Source: Pandoraea vervacti
GTDB lineage: Bacteria; Pseudomonadota; Gammaproteobacteria; Burkholderiales; Burkholderiaceae
NCBI RefSeq assembly: GCF_000934605.2
Contig: NZ_CP010897.2
Coordinates: forward strand, 3,100,001-3,164,000
Direction: 5' to 3'
Length of the DNA stretch: 64,000 bases
Part shown: one piece after another, positions 54,273 through 63,555 of the stretch
Numbering within the stretch: position 1 is the first letter of the stretch
Layout of the letters: each line of letters begins with the position of its first letter
The notes under the pieces: generated by a model
What the model was told of the DNA's origin: nothing
Database searches by the model: none
The model's input: the letters and a program-made list of their open reading frames with translations, nothing else
Translations under genes and position numbers: made by a program

Positions 54273-55553
54273 TCAATTGGAGCCGGCAACCTTCGGCGAC
54301 TCCTGATAGATCAGGAGCGGCTTTCCGTCGCCACTGATCGCATTCTCGTCCAGGATCACTTTGGTCACACCCTTGAGTGACGGCAACTCGTACATCACTT
54401 CGAGCAGCGCTTGTTCGATGATCGAACGCAGGCCGCGCGCCCCGGTTTTACGCTTGATGGCCTTGCGTGCCACCGCATGCATTGCCGCCGGGCGAATTTC
54501 CAGCTCCACGCCTTCCATCGAGAACAGGCGCTGATATTGCTTGACCAGTGCGTTCTTCGGTTCGATCAGGATCGTGACCAGTGCGTCCTCGTCAAGCTTA
54601 CCCAACGTGGCAACCACCGGCAGACGACCGATCAGCTCCGGAATCAGGCCGAACTTGATCAGATCTTCCGGCTCCACGTCGCGCAGCAGTTCGCCTGCGT
54701 CACGCTCTTCGCCGGTCTTGACGGTCGCGCCGAAGCCGATACCCGTCTTTTCGGTACGATTCATGATGATCTTCTCGAGACCATCGAACGCGCCGCCGCA
54801 GATGAAGAGAATGTTGGTCGTGTCGACCTGAATGAAGTCCTGGTTCGGATGCTTGCGCCCGCCTTGCGGGGGCACCGACGCCATCGTGCCTTCGACGAGC
54901 TTCAGCAGCGCCTGTTGCACACCTTCGCCCGACACGTCACGCGTAATCGACGGATTGTCCGACTTGCGGCTGATCTTGTCGATTTCGTCGATGTAGACAA
55001 TGCCCTTTTGCGCCTGCTCGATCTCGTAATTGCAGTTCTGCAGGAGCTTCTGGATGATGTTCTCGACGTCCTCACCCACATAACCGGCTTCGGTCAGCGT
55101 GGTGGCGTCGGCAATCACGAAGGGCACATTGAGCAAACGCGCGAGCGTCTGCGCGAGCAGCGTCTTGCCCGAGCCGGTCGGCCCGATCAGCAGAATATTG
55201 CTCTTGGAGAGTTCGACCTCGTCGCGCTTGTCGCCGAGGTGCTTCAATCGCTTGTAATGGTTATAGACCGCAACGGCCAGAATCTTCTTGGCACGGTCCT
55301 GACCGATCACGTATTGATCGAGGCTCTCGCGAATTTCCTGCGGCGACGGCAAATCGGACTTGGCCCCGCTGCCGGTCTCGTCTTCGGCCGCTGCGGCCTC
55401 GTCACGAATGATCTCGTTGCACAGATCAATGCACTCGTCGCAAATAAACACGGACGGACCTGCGATGAGCTTCTTGACCTCGTGCTGGCTCTTTCCGCAG
55501 AAGGAGCAGTAGAGCAGCTTTTCGCCGTTGGAAGTGCTTTTTTTATCCACCAT
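54273..55553 (-). CDS. clpX: ClpXP protease ATP-binding subunit ClpX
   Basis: The 426-residue unfoldase has an N-terminal zinc finger (CSFCGKSQ ... CDECIDLC), Walker A GPTGSGKTLLAQTLA near residue 118, Walker B VYIDEIDKI, and arginine-finger region PELIGRLPVVATL. It unfolds tagged proteins for ClpP. The tig-clpP-clpX-lon order is standard. The gene starts 236 bp downstream of clpP, a gap without a further gene. Confidence 0.97.
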   Translation of the reverse strand: MVDKKSTSNGEKLLYCSFCGKSQHEVKKLIAGPSVFICDECIDLCNEIIRDEAAAAEDETGSGAKSDLPSPQEIRESLDQYVIGQDRAKKILAVAVYNHYKRLKHLGDKRDEVELSKSNILLIGPTGSGKTLLAQTLARLLNVPFVIADATTLTEAGYVGEDVENIIQKLLQNCNYEIEQAQKGIVYIDEIDKISRKSDNPSITRDVSGEGVQQALLKLVEGTMASVPPQGGRKHPNQDFIQVDTTNILFICGGAFDGLEKIIMNRTEKTGIGFGATVKTGEERDAGELLRDVEPEDLIKFGLIPELIGRLPVVATLGKLDEDALVTILIEPKNALVKQYQRLFSMEGVELEIRPAAMHAVARKAIKRKTGARGLRSIIEQALLEVMYELPSLKGVTKVILDENAISGDGKPLLIYQESPKVAGSN

Positions 55554-55789
55554 ATCTGTGTCAGCCTGCTAGCAATTTGCGCCCCGGTCGTCCCCCACCG
55601 GGGGCGGCAAACGCGGCATACGTGAATCCCATTGTAACGCCATGCCGTGCGAGCGTGTGGCCCACTCGCGACAGCCATAAATTCCCTTTTACGACAAAGA
55701 CTTGGCGCGACCACCCTGCTTCCCGAAACGAAAATGCCTGGTGTCGCGCCAACGATTTTGCCGTCAGGCGCCCCGAATTCGGGACCGAA

Positions 55790-56446
55790 TCAGGGACGCT
55801 TTTCGAGCACGCGATCGATCAACCCGTACTCAACGGCATCCGCCGCCGACTTGAAGTTATCGCGATCGGTGTCGCGCGCGATCACTTCGAGCGACTGACC
55901 GGTGTTCTCGGCCAGCAGACGGTTCAACCGGTCCTTGAGCAACAGGATTTCCTTGGCGTGGATCTCGATGTCGGATGCCTGACCGCGAGCGCCGCCCAAC
56001 GGCTGGTGAATCATGATGCGCGCGTTTGGCAGCGCAAAACGCTTGCCCTTCTCACCGGCGGCGAGCAGGAAAGCGCCCATGCTCGCGGCCATGCCGAGGC
56101 ACAGGGTGGAGACCGGCGGCTTGATGAATTTCATCGTGTCGTAAATCGCCAGACCCGCCGAGACGGAACCACCCGGCGAATTGATGTACATCGAGATTTC
56201 CTTGTCCGGATTTTCGCTCTCGAGGAACAGCAACTGGGCGACGACGAGATTGGCGCTCTGGTCGTTGACCTCGCCAACCATGAAAATGATGCGCTCCTTG
56301 AGGAGGCGCGAATAGATATCGTAAGCGCGCTCACCACGACCACTTTGCTCGACGACCATCGGCACGAGGCCAAGGCCTTGCGTGTCGAGAGCGGAGTTGT
56401 GCGTCTGGGAGGCGAGTTGGGCGAGCAATTCGGAACGGGTAATCAT
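55790..56446 (-). CDS. clpP: ATP-dependent Clp protease proteolytic subunit
   Basis: The 218-residue serine peptidase has catalytic Ser122 in LGMAASMGAFLL and His147 in IMIHQPLGG, both in the usual spacing. SPGGSVSAGLAIYDTM is the oxyanion region. It forms the ClpXP/ClpAP barrel. The gene follows tig by 123 bp and a hairpin terminator. Confidence 0.97.
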   Translation of the reverse strand: MITRSELLAQLASQTHNSALDTQGLGLVPMVVEQSGRGERAYDIYSRLLKERIIFMVGEVNDQSANLVVAQLLFLESENPDKEISMYINSPGGSVSAGLAIYDTMKFIKPPVSTLCLGMAASMGAFLLAAGEKGKRFALPNARIMIHQPLGGARGQASDIEIHAKEILLLKDRLNRLLAENTGQSLEVIARDTDRDNFKSAADAVEYGLIDRVLEKRP

Positions 56447-56511
56447 ATCGGTTCGACCCTTCTATCGAGATGGTTTTGCGCGCCGCAAGGGGAAGACCCG
56501 GAGGCCATTTG

Positions 56512-56547
56512 GAAAAGAACCGCCACGGCCTTTCGGCCGCGGCGGTT
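56512..56547 (-). terminator. Hairpin between tig and clpP
   Basis: AACCGCC-x-CGGCC and GGCCG-x-GGCGGTT form a 12-bp stem with one mismatch. On the minus strand it is followed by CTTTTCC, so partial termination after tig is likely. Confidence 0.7.
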
Positions 56548-56569
56548 CAGTCAGTCGTGTCGCGGTCGA

Positions 56570-57910
56570 TCAGCCTTGCGTATTGCCGGCCAGTTCTTCG
56601 AAGCTGACCTGCTTGTCGGTCACCTTGGCCTTACCCAGGACGAACTCGACAACGTTGTTCTCGACGACGAAACCTTCCATTTCCGCCATGCGCTGCTGAT
56701 CGCCATAGTACCAGCGGACGACTTCTTGCGGGTCTTCGTAGCTCTTCGCGAATTCTTCGACTTCGGCCTTGATCTGTTCCGGCTTGGCTTGCAGGTCGTT
56801 TTGCTTGACCAGCTCAGCCAGGATCAGGCCCAGCTTCACCCGACGCTCGGCTTGTTCCTTGAACATTTCAGCCGGGATCGGCACATTGCCGGCGTTCGGC
56901 ACGCCACGCTGTGCGAGGTCCTGGCGGGCCATCGCTACCAGACGCTCCTGATCCTGAGCGATCAGCGCGTTCGGCACGTCGAGTTCCGAAACCGAGATCA
57001 GGGCGTTCATGACCTGGTCCTTGAGGAGAGCCTGCGTGCGACGCTTCACTTCACGCGACAGGTTTTCCTTGATGTCGGCACGCATCTTCTCGATGCTGCC
57101 GTCGGCGATGCCGAGCGACTTGGCAAATTCTGCGTCGACTTCCGGCAGATGGGCCCACTCGACCTTCTTGAGCGTCACGGTGAACGTGGCGGTCTTGCCG
57201 GCCACTTCCTTGCCGTGGTACTCGTCCGGGAACTTGAGTTCGAATTCCTTCGAATCGCCGACCTTCAGGCCCAACGTCGCCTTTTCGAATTCGGGAAGCA
57301 TGCGGCCTTCGCCCAGCACGAACACGAAGTCTTCGGCGCTGCCGCCGGCGAACACTTCACCGTCGATCTTGCCGACGAAGTCAACCGTCACGCGGTCGCC
57401 GTCCTTGGCTTCGACCGAGCCGCCGTCGCCGTGGGCGCCGGCTTCGCCGCGCACGTGGTAGTGCACGCGCTGCTTGCGCAGGATATCGATCGTGCGATCG
57501 ATCTCGGCTTCCGACACGTCGGTCGTCGTGCGGCTGACTTCAGCCGTCGTCAGATCACCGATCTTCACTTCCGGATAGACTTCGAACGTCGCGTCGAATG
57601 CGTATTCGGTTTCCGCAGCGTCAGCCTTCGGAGCGAAGCTCGGCTGACCGGCCACGCGCAGATCCTGCGCCTTGCTGACTTCAAAGAACTGCTGGCCGAC
57701 CTTGTCGCTGACGACTTCGGCTTCGACCTGACCGCCGTATTGCTGGGTGACCATCTTCAGGGGCACCTTGCCCGGACGGAAGCCCGGCATGCGAACCGTT
57801 TTCGACAGTCGCTGGATGCGCGTCGCAACTTCTTTTTCGACGTCCTGCTTGAGCAGGGTGATGGTAAAGCGACGCTCGAGCTTGCCGAGGTTTTCAACAG
57901 CGATAGTCAT
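56570..57910 (-). CDS. tig: Trigger factor
   Basis: The 446-residue ribosome-associated chaperone has the N-terminal ribosome-binding signature FRPGKVP near residue 45, the central FKBP-type isomerase domain (DGDRVTVDFVGKIDGEVFAGG) and the C-terminal helical chaperone arms. It binds nascent chains at the exit tunnel. The candidate promoter has an extended -10 at 58081-58089. Confidence 0.97.
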   Translation of the reverse strand: MTIAVENLGKLERRFTITLLKQDVEKEVATRIQRLSKTVRMPGFRPGKVPLKMVTQQYGGQVEAEVVSDKVGQQFFEVSKAQDLRVAGQPSFAPKADAAETEYAFDATFEVYPEVKIGDLTTAEVSRTTTDVSEAEIDRTIDILRKQRVHYHVRGEAGAHGDGGSVEAKDGDRVTVDFVGKIDGEVFAGGSAEDFVFVLGEGRMLPEFEKATLGLKVGDSKEFELKFPDEYHGKEVAGKTATFTVTLKKVEWAHLPEVDAEFAKSLGIADGSIEKMRADIKENLSREVKRRTQALLKDQVMNALISVSELDVPNALIAQDQERLVAMARQDLAQRGVPNAGNVPIPAEMFKEQAERRVKLGLILAELVKQNDLQAKPEQIKAEVEEFAKSYEDPQEVVRWYYGDQQRMAEMEGFVVENNVVEFVLGKAKVTDKQVSFEELAGNTQG

Positions 57911-58080
57911 GAGGATATTCGTCCATCCAGAGGGTCGTTCTGTGTTGCGGCGAGGGAATGCCGCAAGCGGACCCTGTCAGTTAATCAACCTTGGGCCGGT
58001 ACCGACGATGCGACGCCGGCTTCCCTCCGCACCCGACAATCCGGGTTAGCGCCAAAAAGGTCTTGCACACAAAGCGGGAC

Positions 58081-58089
58081 ATTTTAGCA
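58081..58089 (-). promoter_or_regulatory. Candidate extended -10 of tig
   Basis: On the minus strand TGCTAAAAT is a good extended -10 in GC-rich DNA, 171 bp before the tig start. No clear -35 was found. Confidence 0.35.
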
Positions 58090-58265
58090 AACTATTGTCC
58101 TGCACCGAGACTTTCCGGCGGGAAAGCACGGAAATCAGACCCTGCCACCCCTTAACGGGTTCACCCGGCGGCCTCGCGCAAGGAACACGCCCCATTTGCC
58201 GAAACCGCGCTTTAGAGGGCGACGTCCACAAAAACCGCTTGGGTGGCGCCGACTTACCGCCTAGG

Positions 58266-58285
58266 ATTCAATCGAACGTTTGAAT
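58266..58285. promoter_or_regulatory. Inverted repeat, possible TetR-type operator
   Basis: ATTCAA at 58266-58271 and TTGAAT at 58280-58285 flank TCGAACGT. It lies 77 bp upstream of the TetR start, in the position expected for autoregulation. Confidence 0.35.
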
Positions 58286-58361
58286 GAAACATCGGTTCTT
58301 TGAGATGACGTGGCACGGTGCTCACAGTGCTCACCGCGCCATGTCTCACTGGAGGTTCGTC

Positions 58362-59180
58362 GTGAATCCTCGCGTCCTGGCCGGTCGTCAAGCCGGCGAC
58401 ACCAAGCTGCGCATCCTCGATGCCGCAGAAGATCTGTTTATCGAATTCGGCTACGAAGCCATGTCCCTGCGTCAGATCACCTCGCGCGCCGAGGTCAATC
58501 TGGCTGCCGTGAACTACCACTTCGGCAGCAAGGAAACATTGCTCCAGGCCATGCTCTCGCGCCGGCTCGACCGGCTCAACGACGAGCGTCTGGCGCTGCT
58601 CACCCGCGCGGAGGCTGTCTGGCCCGCGCCGCAATTGACGTGTGAACACGTGCTGGGCGCCATGTTCATCCCGGCGCTGGCCATCTCGCATCATCGCGAC
58701 ATCGGTGGTCCGGCGTTCCTGCGATTGCTCGGTCGCGTGTATGCCGACCCGTCGCCTTTCATCCGCGACTACCTGCAGCAACACTATGCGCCTGTCTTCG
58801 AGCGGTTCTTCGAAGCCTTTGCGCGGGCGCTCCCCGAGTTGCCGCGCCAGGAACTCGGCTGGCGGCTTCACTTTGCCCTCCAGGCGCTGTCCGGGGTGCT
58901 CGCGAGCAGCGACACGTCGCGGCTGATCGACACCTTTGCCCAAGGTCAGCCGATGGGCGATCTGCAAGTCGTGGCAAGGCTCACCGCGCTCATGGTCGCG
59001 GCGCTCAAGGCACCGATGCCCGGAGAGGAGCAACTGGCCAGCTTCGCAGCCGTATTCGCGCTTGCGAAGGACGCCGATGTCACTCCCCCTCGCGAAGCCG
59101 GTCAGGTCGCGGGCACGTCACCGAATCAGGCGAACGACGACGGCCCCGCGTCGAGCGACCGATCGCTCGCGAGTGCCTGA
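58362..59180 (+). CDS. TetR-family transcriptional regulator
   Basis: The 272-residue regulator has the TetR helix-turn-helix EDLFIEFGYEAMSLRQITSRAEVNLAAVNYHFGSKETLLQ in its first 70 residues and a ligand-binding helical C-terminal domain with a disordered acidic tail. The GTG at 58362 is preferred as start because GGAGG lies six bases before it; ATGs at 58341 and 58284 are alternatives. The neighbouring fadE, FabG4-like and MaoC-like genes suggest that it controls fatty-acid oxidation, as FadR/PsrA-type regulators do. This is inference. Confidence 0.87.
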   Translation: MNPRVLAGRQAGDTKLRILDAAEDLFIEFGYEAMSLRQITSRAEVNLAAVNYHFGSKETLLQAMLSRRLDRLNDERLALLTRAEAVWPAPQLTCEHVLGAMFIPALAISHHRDIGGPAFLRLLGRVYADPSPFIRDYLQQHYAPVFERFFEAFARALPELPRQELGWRLHFALQALSGVLASSDTSRLIDTFAQGQPMGDLQVVARLTALMVAALKAPMPGEEQLASFAAVFALAKDADVTPPREAGQVAGTSPNQANDDGPASSDRSLASA

Positions 59181-59210
59181 GTGCCCGAGCGCCTGAACGC
59201 GTGAGCCCCT
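59171..59210. repeat. Five degenerate 8-bp tandem units across the TetR stop codon
   Basis: GAGTGCCT, GAGTGCCC, GAGCGCCT, GAACGCGT and GAGCCCCT follow each other exactly in register. The regulator's TGA stop is within the first/second unit. Confidence 0.65.
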
Positions 59211-59572
59211 GACGGCGGCCCAAGCCGCAAACCGCGCCGCGCGGTCGAATCGCCGGGCTCGCGGCCCGGCATGGACCGCACGCCCGCCGCACCTCGCAGG
59301 CAGAGGCGACGCCACGCAGCCGTGCACTTGCAGCACATACAGCACCGCCAGATTTTGACGCTTTACTCGAATTCCCGGCGCACCAACAGGTCGCCGAACG
59401 ATCCAATAAGAACGCCGCCACCGGTCCGAACTGCGCGCCACGCCAGCCGAATCCGGCCAATGGCAAGAGGATGACAGCCCCGGGCTTGCCACGTCACCGC
59501 GCGCGGCATGCGTGTCACGCGAGCACAGGCCGAAGATCGCCTGCCGGGACGCCAAACCCAAGGGAGGAGAAA
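59181..59572. other. Intergenic region TetR/fadE without gene, 392 bp
   Basis: Apart from the 8-bp tandem tract at its left end and a purine-rich ribosome site (GGGAGGAGA) before fadE, I see no gene, hairpin terminator or clear promoter hexamers. Translations in it are Arg/Ala-rich and unlike proteins. Confidence 0.5.
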
Positions 59573-62074
59573 ATGATGGCCGTATGGATTGTTGCGTTTG
59601 TCGCGGGCGTGAGCGCCCTGCTTTTCTATCGTGCGCACGCCTGGCAGTGGCTCATTGCGACCGCGCTGTGGGTGGGCGCCGGCATCGTGTTCGGGCTGAC
59701 GGGCACTCTCGCGACCGTAGTCCTCGGTATTGCGCTCATTCTTCCCGCCCTGATCCTCAGCATCGGCCCGCTGCGCCGCGCGTGGGTCACCGCGCCGATG
59801 CTCGCGAAGTTCCGGACCATCATGCCGGAAATGTCGGACACCGAGAAAGACGCCATCGAGGCCGGCACCGTCTGGTGGGATGCCGACCTGTTCTCGGGAC
59901 AGCCCGACTGGCAGAAACTCAAGGCCATGCCCGCGCCGGCCCTTTCCGCCGAAGAACAAGCCTTCATGGACAATCAGGTCGAGCACCTTTGCGACCTGTC
60001 CAACGACTGGGAAAGCACGCAGGTCTGGCAGGACCTGCCGCCCAAAGCCTGGCAATACGCCAAGGAAGCCGGCTTCCTCGGCATGATCATTCCGAAGCGC
60101 TACGGCGGCCTTGAATTTTCCGCATACGCGCATTCACAGGTGGTCATGAAACTCGCATCACGCTGTTCGGCCGCCGCCGTCTCGGTCATGGTGCCGAACT
60201 CGCTTGGGCCTGCCGAACTGCTGCTGCACTACGGCACCGAAGCGCAGAAAGACCATTACCTGCCACGACTGGCCAGAGGCCAGGAAATTCCCTGCTTCGC
60301 CCTCACGAGTCCCTACGCCGGATCGGACGCCGCCGCCCTTCCCGACGTCGGCATCGTGTGTCGCGGCATGCATGAGGGACGCGAAACGCTCGGCTTTCGC
60401 GTCACATGGAACAAGCGCTACATCACCCTCGGGCCTATCGCGACGGTTCTCGGTCTCGCCTTTCGCGCCCTCGATCCGGAACACTTGCTCGGCGACGACG
60501 ACGAGCCTGGCATCACTTGCGCGTTGATTCCGACCCGTCATCCGGGCGTGGTCATCGGCCGTCGCCACTGGCCGTTGAACGCTGTTTTCCAGAACGGCCC
60601 GAACTCGGGTACCGACGTCTTCATCCCCATTGACTGGGTGATCGGCGGTCAGGCGCAAGTCGGCAAGGGCTGGCGCATGCTGATGGAATGCCTCGCGGCG
60701 GGTCGGGCAATCTCACTGCCGTCGTCGAACGTGGGTTACTCGAAGATCGCAGTGCGCGCAACGGGGGCGTATGCCGCCGTTCGTCGCCAGTTCCGCACGC
60801 CCATCGGCAAGTTCGAAGGCGTGCAGGAAGCGCTCGCGCGCATGGCCGGCAACCTTTACGCAATGGACGCCACCCGCCGCATGGCTGCGCTCGCCGTGGA
60901 CCTCGGTGAAAAGCCGTCCGTCATCTCGGCAATCGCGAAGTATCACGTGACGGAGCGCGCCCGCAAGGTCGTGAACGACGGCATGGATGTCGTGGCGGGC
61001 AAGGGCATCTGCATGGGCCCGAACAACTTCCTCGCCCGCGCGTATCAACAGATTCCCGTGTCGATCACTGTCGAGGGCGCGAACATCATGACGCGCTGCC
61101 TGATGATCTTCGGCCAGGGGGCGATTCGCTGCCATCCGTACGTGCTCAAGGAACTTGCCGCTGCGCAAATGACCGACGACGACGCCGCCGTGCGCGCCTT
61201 CGACGACGCCCTCTTCGGCCATCTGACTTTCGTCACGAGCAACATCGTGCGCGGTGCGCTCCAAGGTGTGACGCACGCGCGCTTTTCTGCCGTCCCATCG
61301 GGCGTGGCACCGGAACTACAGGGCTACTACCGCGCCGCGAACCGCATGTCGACGTTGCTTGCCATTGCCGCCGACATTTCGATGGCAGTGCTTGGCGGCT
61401 CGCTCAAGCGCCGGGAGAGTATTACCGGTCGGCTTGGCGACATCCTTTCCCAGCTTTTCGTGCTCACGGCCACACTCAAGCGCTTCGAGGACGAAGGTCG
61501 CCCGGAAGCCGACTTGCCGCTTGTGCATTGGGCCGCCCAGGATGCGTTACGGCAAGCGCGCGAGGCCTTCGAGGGGGTGCTGGCGAACTACCCGTCGCGC
61601 GGTGTGGCATGGTGGATGCGCTGGAAGTTGATGCCGTTGGGGCTGCCATACACGAAGCCGTCGGACGCGCTGTGCGCTCGCGTGGCGCAGATCATGCAGA
61701 CCCCGGGGGACGCGCGCGAGCGGCTCATCGCGGGCAGCTACTCCCCGAGCCCTGAAGTCGACGCGTTGGCCTACGGCGAAATCGTCTTCCAGATGACGCC
61801 CGAGGTCGCCGCCATCGAGCAGCGCCTGCGTGCCGCGATCAAGGACGGCCATTTGCCGGTCATGCCACAGAGCCTGCCCGAATTCACCGCATGGGTGGCT
61901 CACGCCGCGCAGTCGCAACGCATCAGCGACGACGAGCGCCGCTTGCTCGCCCAGTACGCCGACTATGCGGCAAGAGCCGTCGCGGTCGACGACTTCCCCG
62001 CCGATTTCGGCCGTGCAGCCGACGCGCAGCAGGCCCGGCAGCACGCCCCGGCAGATGAAGCGCTCACGCCCTGA
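59573..62074 (+). CDS. fadE: Acyl-CoA dehydrogenase FadE
   Basis: The 833-residue flavoenzyme performs the first step of fatty-acid beta-oxidation. It has an N-terminal membrane part (residues about 1-75, hydrophobic), the acyl-CoA dehydrogenase core with EAGFLGMIIPKRYGGLEFSAYAHS, CFALTSPYAGSDAA and VTERARKVVNDGMDVVAGKGICMGP, and the long C-terminal DUF1974 domain typical of FadE. It resembles E. coli FadE (814 residues) in length and order. The Shine-Dalgarno GGGAGGAGA directly precedes two tandem ATGs (59573, 59576). Confidence 0.95.
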   Translation: MMAVWIVAFVAGVSALLFYRAHAWQWLIATALWVGAGIVFGLTGTLATVVLGIALILPALILSIGPLRRAWVTAPMLAKFRTIMPEMSDTEKDAIEAGTVWWDADLFSGQPDWQKLKAMPAPALSAEEQAFMDNQVEHLCDLSNDWESTQVWQDLPPKAWQYAKEAGFLGMIIPKRYGGLEFSAYAHSQVVMKLASRCSAAAVSVMVPNSLGPAELLLHYGTEAQKDHYLPRLARGQEIPCFALTSPYAGSDAAALPDVGIVCRGMHEGRETLGFRVTWNKRYITLGPIATVLGLAFRALDPEHLLGDDDEPGITCALIPTRHPGVVIGRRHWPLNAVFQNGPNSGTDVFIPIDWVIGGQAQVGKGWRMLMECLAAGRAISLPSSNVGYSKIAVRATGAYAAVRRQFRTPIGKFEGVQEALARMAGNLYAMDATRRMAALAVDLGEKPSVISAIAKYHVTERARKVVNDGMDVVAGKGICMGPNNFLARAYQQIPVSITVEGANIMTRCLMIFGQGAIRCHPYVLKELAAAQMTDDDAAVRAFDDALFGHLTFVTSNIVRGALQGVTHARFSAVPSGVAPELQGYYRAANRMSTLLAIAADISMAVLGGSLKRRESITGRLGDILSQLFVLTATLKRFEDEGRPEADLPLVHWAAQDALRQAREAFEGVLANYPSRGVAWWMRWKLMPLGLPYTKPSDALCARVAQIMQTPGDARERLIAGSYSPSPEVDALAYGEIVFQMTPEVAAIEQRLRAAIKDGHLPVMPQSLPEFTAWVAHAAQSQRISDDERRLLAQYADYAARAVAVDDFPADFGRAADAQQARQHAPADEALTP

Positions 62075-62119
62075 GTTCGCTCGCCCGCCGATTGACAACT
62101 CTCTGAGGATGACCGCGCC

Positions 62120-63553
62120 GTGACGACGTCCGACCGATATCTTGCTTTCGCCAACTCCGCCGTCGGCAGCCGTCTGGCCGACGCGCTGGGCCTGCCGCGC
62201 CCGGTGCCGCTGGAGCGCATGCCCGACTATGGTGACGAGGTCGCCGAAGCACGCGCCATTCACGCGCCGCTGGCCGTCGTCGGCGGCGCGGGCGATGCGC
62301 CGTTGCTGCCGGGACTGGCGCGTGAGCTGCACTGGCTGGGCATTCCGAGCCTCGCCCACGCCGGGCGACTCGGCTGGATTTCGTACGCGAACAAGGCCGG
62401 TACGATGAGCGGGCGATTCAATGCGAACGAAGGTGTGCGCCCCAAGGCGTTGCTGTTCGATGCCAGCGCCATCGCCGATACCGGTGCACTGGCGTCGCTC
62501 TACACGTTTTTCCACGATACGCTGGCGTCGCTCGACCGATGCGGGCGTGTCCTCGTGCTCGGCCTGCCGCCGTCGATTGCCGCCACGCCGCACGCCAGCA
62601 CGGCGCAACGCGCGCTGGAGGGGTTCGTACGCTCGCTGGCCAAGGAACTGCGCCGCGGCGCAACGGCACAGTTGCTCTACATCGCGCCGCGCGCGCGTGA
62701 ATCCCTGCACTCGACGCTACGCTTTTTCCTCTCGCCTCGCGCCGCGTACGTGAGCGGCCAGGCCATTACGCTTCAGAATCCCGTGTTCGAGACGCCGCCA
62801 ATGCGCGACCGGCGCCCGCTGGCCGGACAAGTCGCCGTGGTGACCGGCGCGGCACGTGGCATCGGTGAGGCCATTGCCACCGTACTGGCGCGCGACGGCG
62901 CCCACGTCGTCTGCGTCGATATCCCTGCCGCGCAGGACGCCCTGAGCACCGTGGCCACGCGCCTGGACGGCAGCGCATTGGCCTGCGACATCACCTCCCC
63001 CGAGGCGGGGGCAACGCTCATCGCGCATCTGTCCGCGCATGCCCCGCAAGGCCTGGACATCCTCGTCCATAACGCAGGCGTCACCCGCGACAAAACGCTC
63101 GTGCGCATGAGCGACGCACAGTGGCAAAGCGTGCTCGACATCAACGTCGGCGCGCCACAGCGCCTCAATAGCGCGTTGCTCGATGCAGGCGCGCTGCGCG
63201 CGGGCAGCCGGGTCGTGGGGGTCGCCTCGATCAGCGGCATTGCCGGGAATCGCGGACAGACCAACTACGCCACGTCGAAAGCGGCGGTGATCGGCATGGT
63301 CGAGGCGTGGTCGCCGATCCTCGCCGAGCGTCAGATCAGCATCAACGCCGTCGCCCCCGGCTTCATCGAGACGAAGATGACGGCCGCCGTACCGTTCGCG
63401 ATTCGCGAAGCCGGGCGCCGCATGAACTCGCTCGGGCAGGGCGGCCAGCCGGTCGACGTGGCCGAAGCCATCGCGTGGCTCGCGCATCCCGCCTCGGGCG
63501 CCCTCACCGGGCAGGTCGTGCGCGTTTGCGGCCAGAGCCTGCTGGGAGCCTGA
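62120..63553 (+). CDS. High-molecular-weight 3-oxoacyl-ACP/CoA reductase (FabG4-like)
   Basis: The 477-residue protein has two Rossmann domains. The C-terminal one is a complete SDR: VVTGAARGIGEAIATVLARDG near residue 237, LVHNAGVTRDKTLVRM, and the active-site NYATSKAAVIGMV with Tyr and Lys. The N-terminal 215 residues form a degenerate flavodoxin-like domain. This is the layout of mycobacterial FabG4, an NADH-dependent beta-ketoacyl-CoA reductase. The start is a GTG. It lies 45 bp after fadE and 2 bp before the MaoC-like gene. Confidence 0.9.
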   Translation: MTTSDRYLAFANSAVGSRLADALGLPRPVPLERMPDYGDEVAEARAIHAPLAVVGGAGDAPLLPGLARELHWLGIPSLAHAGRLGWISYANKAGTMSGRFNANEGVRPKALLFDASAIADTGALASLYTFFHDTLASLDRCGRVLVLGLPPSIAATPHASTAQRALEGFVRSLAKELRRGATAQLLYIAPRARESLHSTLRFFLSPRAAYVSGQAITLQNPVFETPPMRDRRPLAGQVAVVTGAARGIGEAIATVLARDGAHVVCVDIPAAQDALSTVATRLDGSALACDITSPEAGATLIAHLSAHAPQGLDILVHNAGVTRDKTLVRMSDAQWQSVLDINVGAPQRLNSALLDAGALRAGSRVVGVASISGIAGNRGQTNYATSKAAVIGMVEAWSPILAERQISINAVAPGFIETKMTAAVPFAIREAGRRMNSLGQGGQPVDVAEAIAWLAHPASGALTGQVVRVCGQSLLGA

Positions 63554-63555
63554 CC

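Larger units (their letters stand above)
57911..58361. other. Divergent intergenic region tig/TetR regulator, 451 bp
   Basis: The region holds the tig leader and promoter, a 20-bp inverted repeat at 58266-58285 and a 9-bp duplication at 58318-58335 (GTGCTCACA, GTGCTCACC). An in-frame extension of the TetR gene is open from 58284 but looks non-coding. I see no other gene. Confidence 0.5.

Noticed and set aside
55577..58087. An 836-codon + strand open frame opposite clpP and tig
   Set aside because: It crosses two unrelated genes and intergenic DNA in antisense, so it is a composition artefact.
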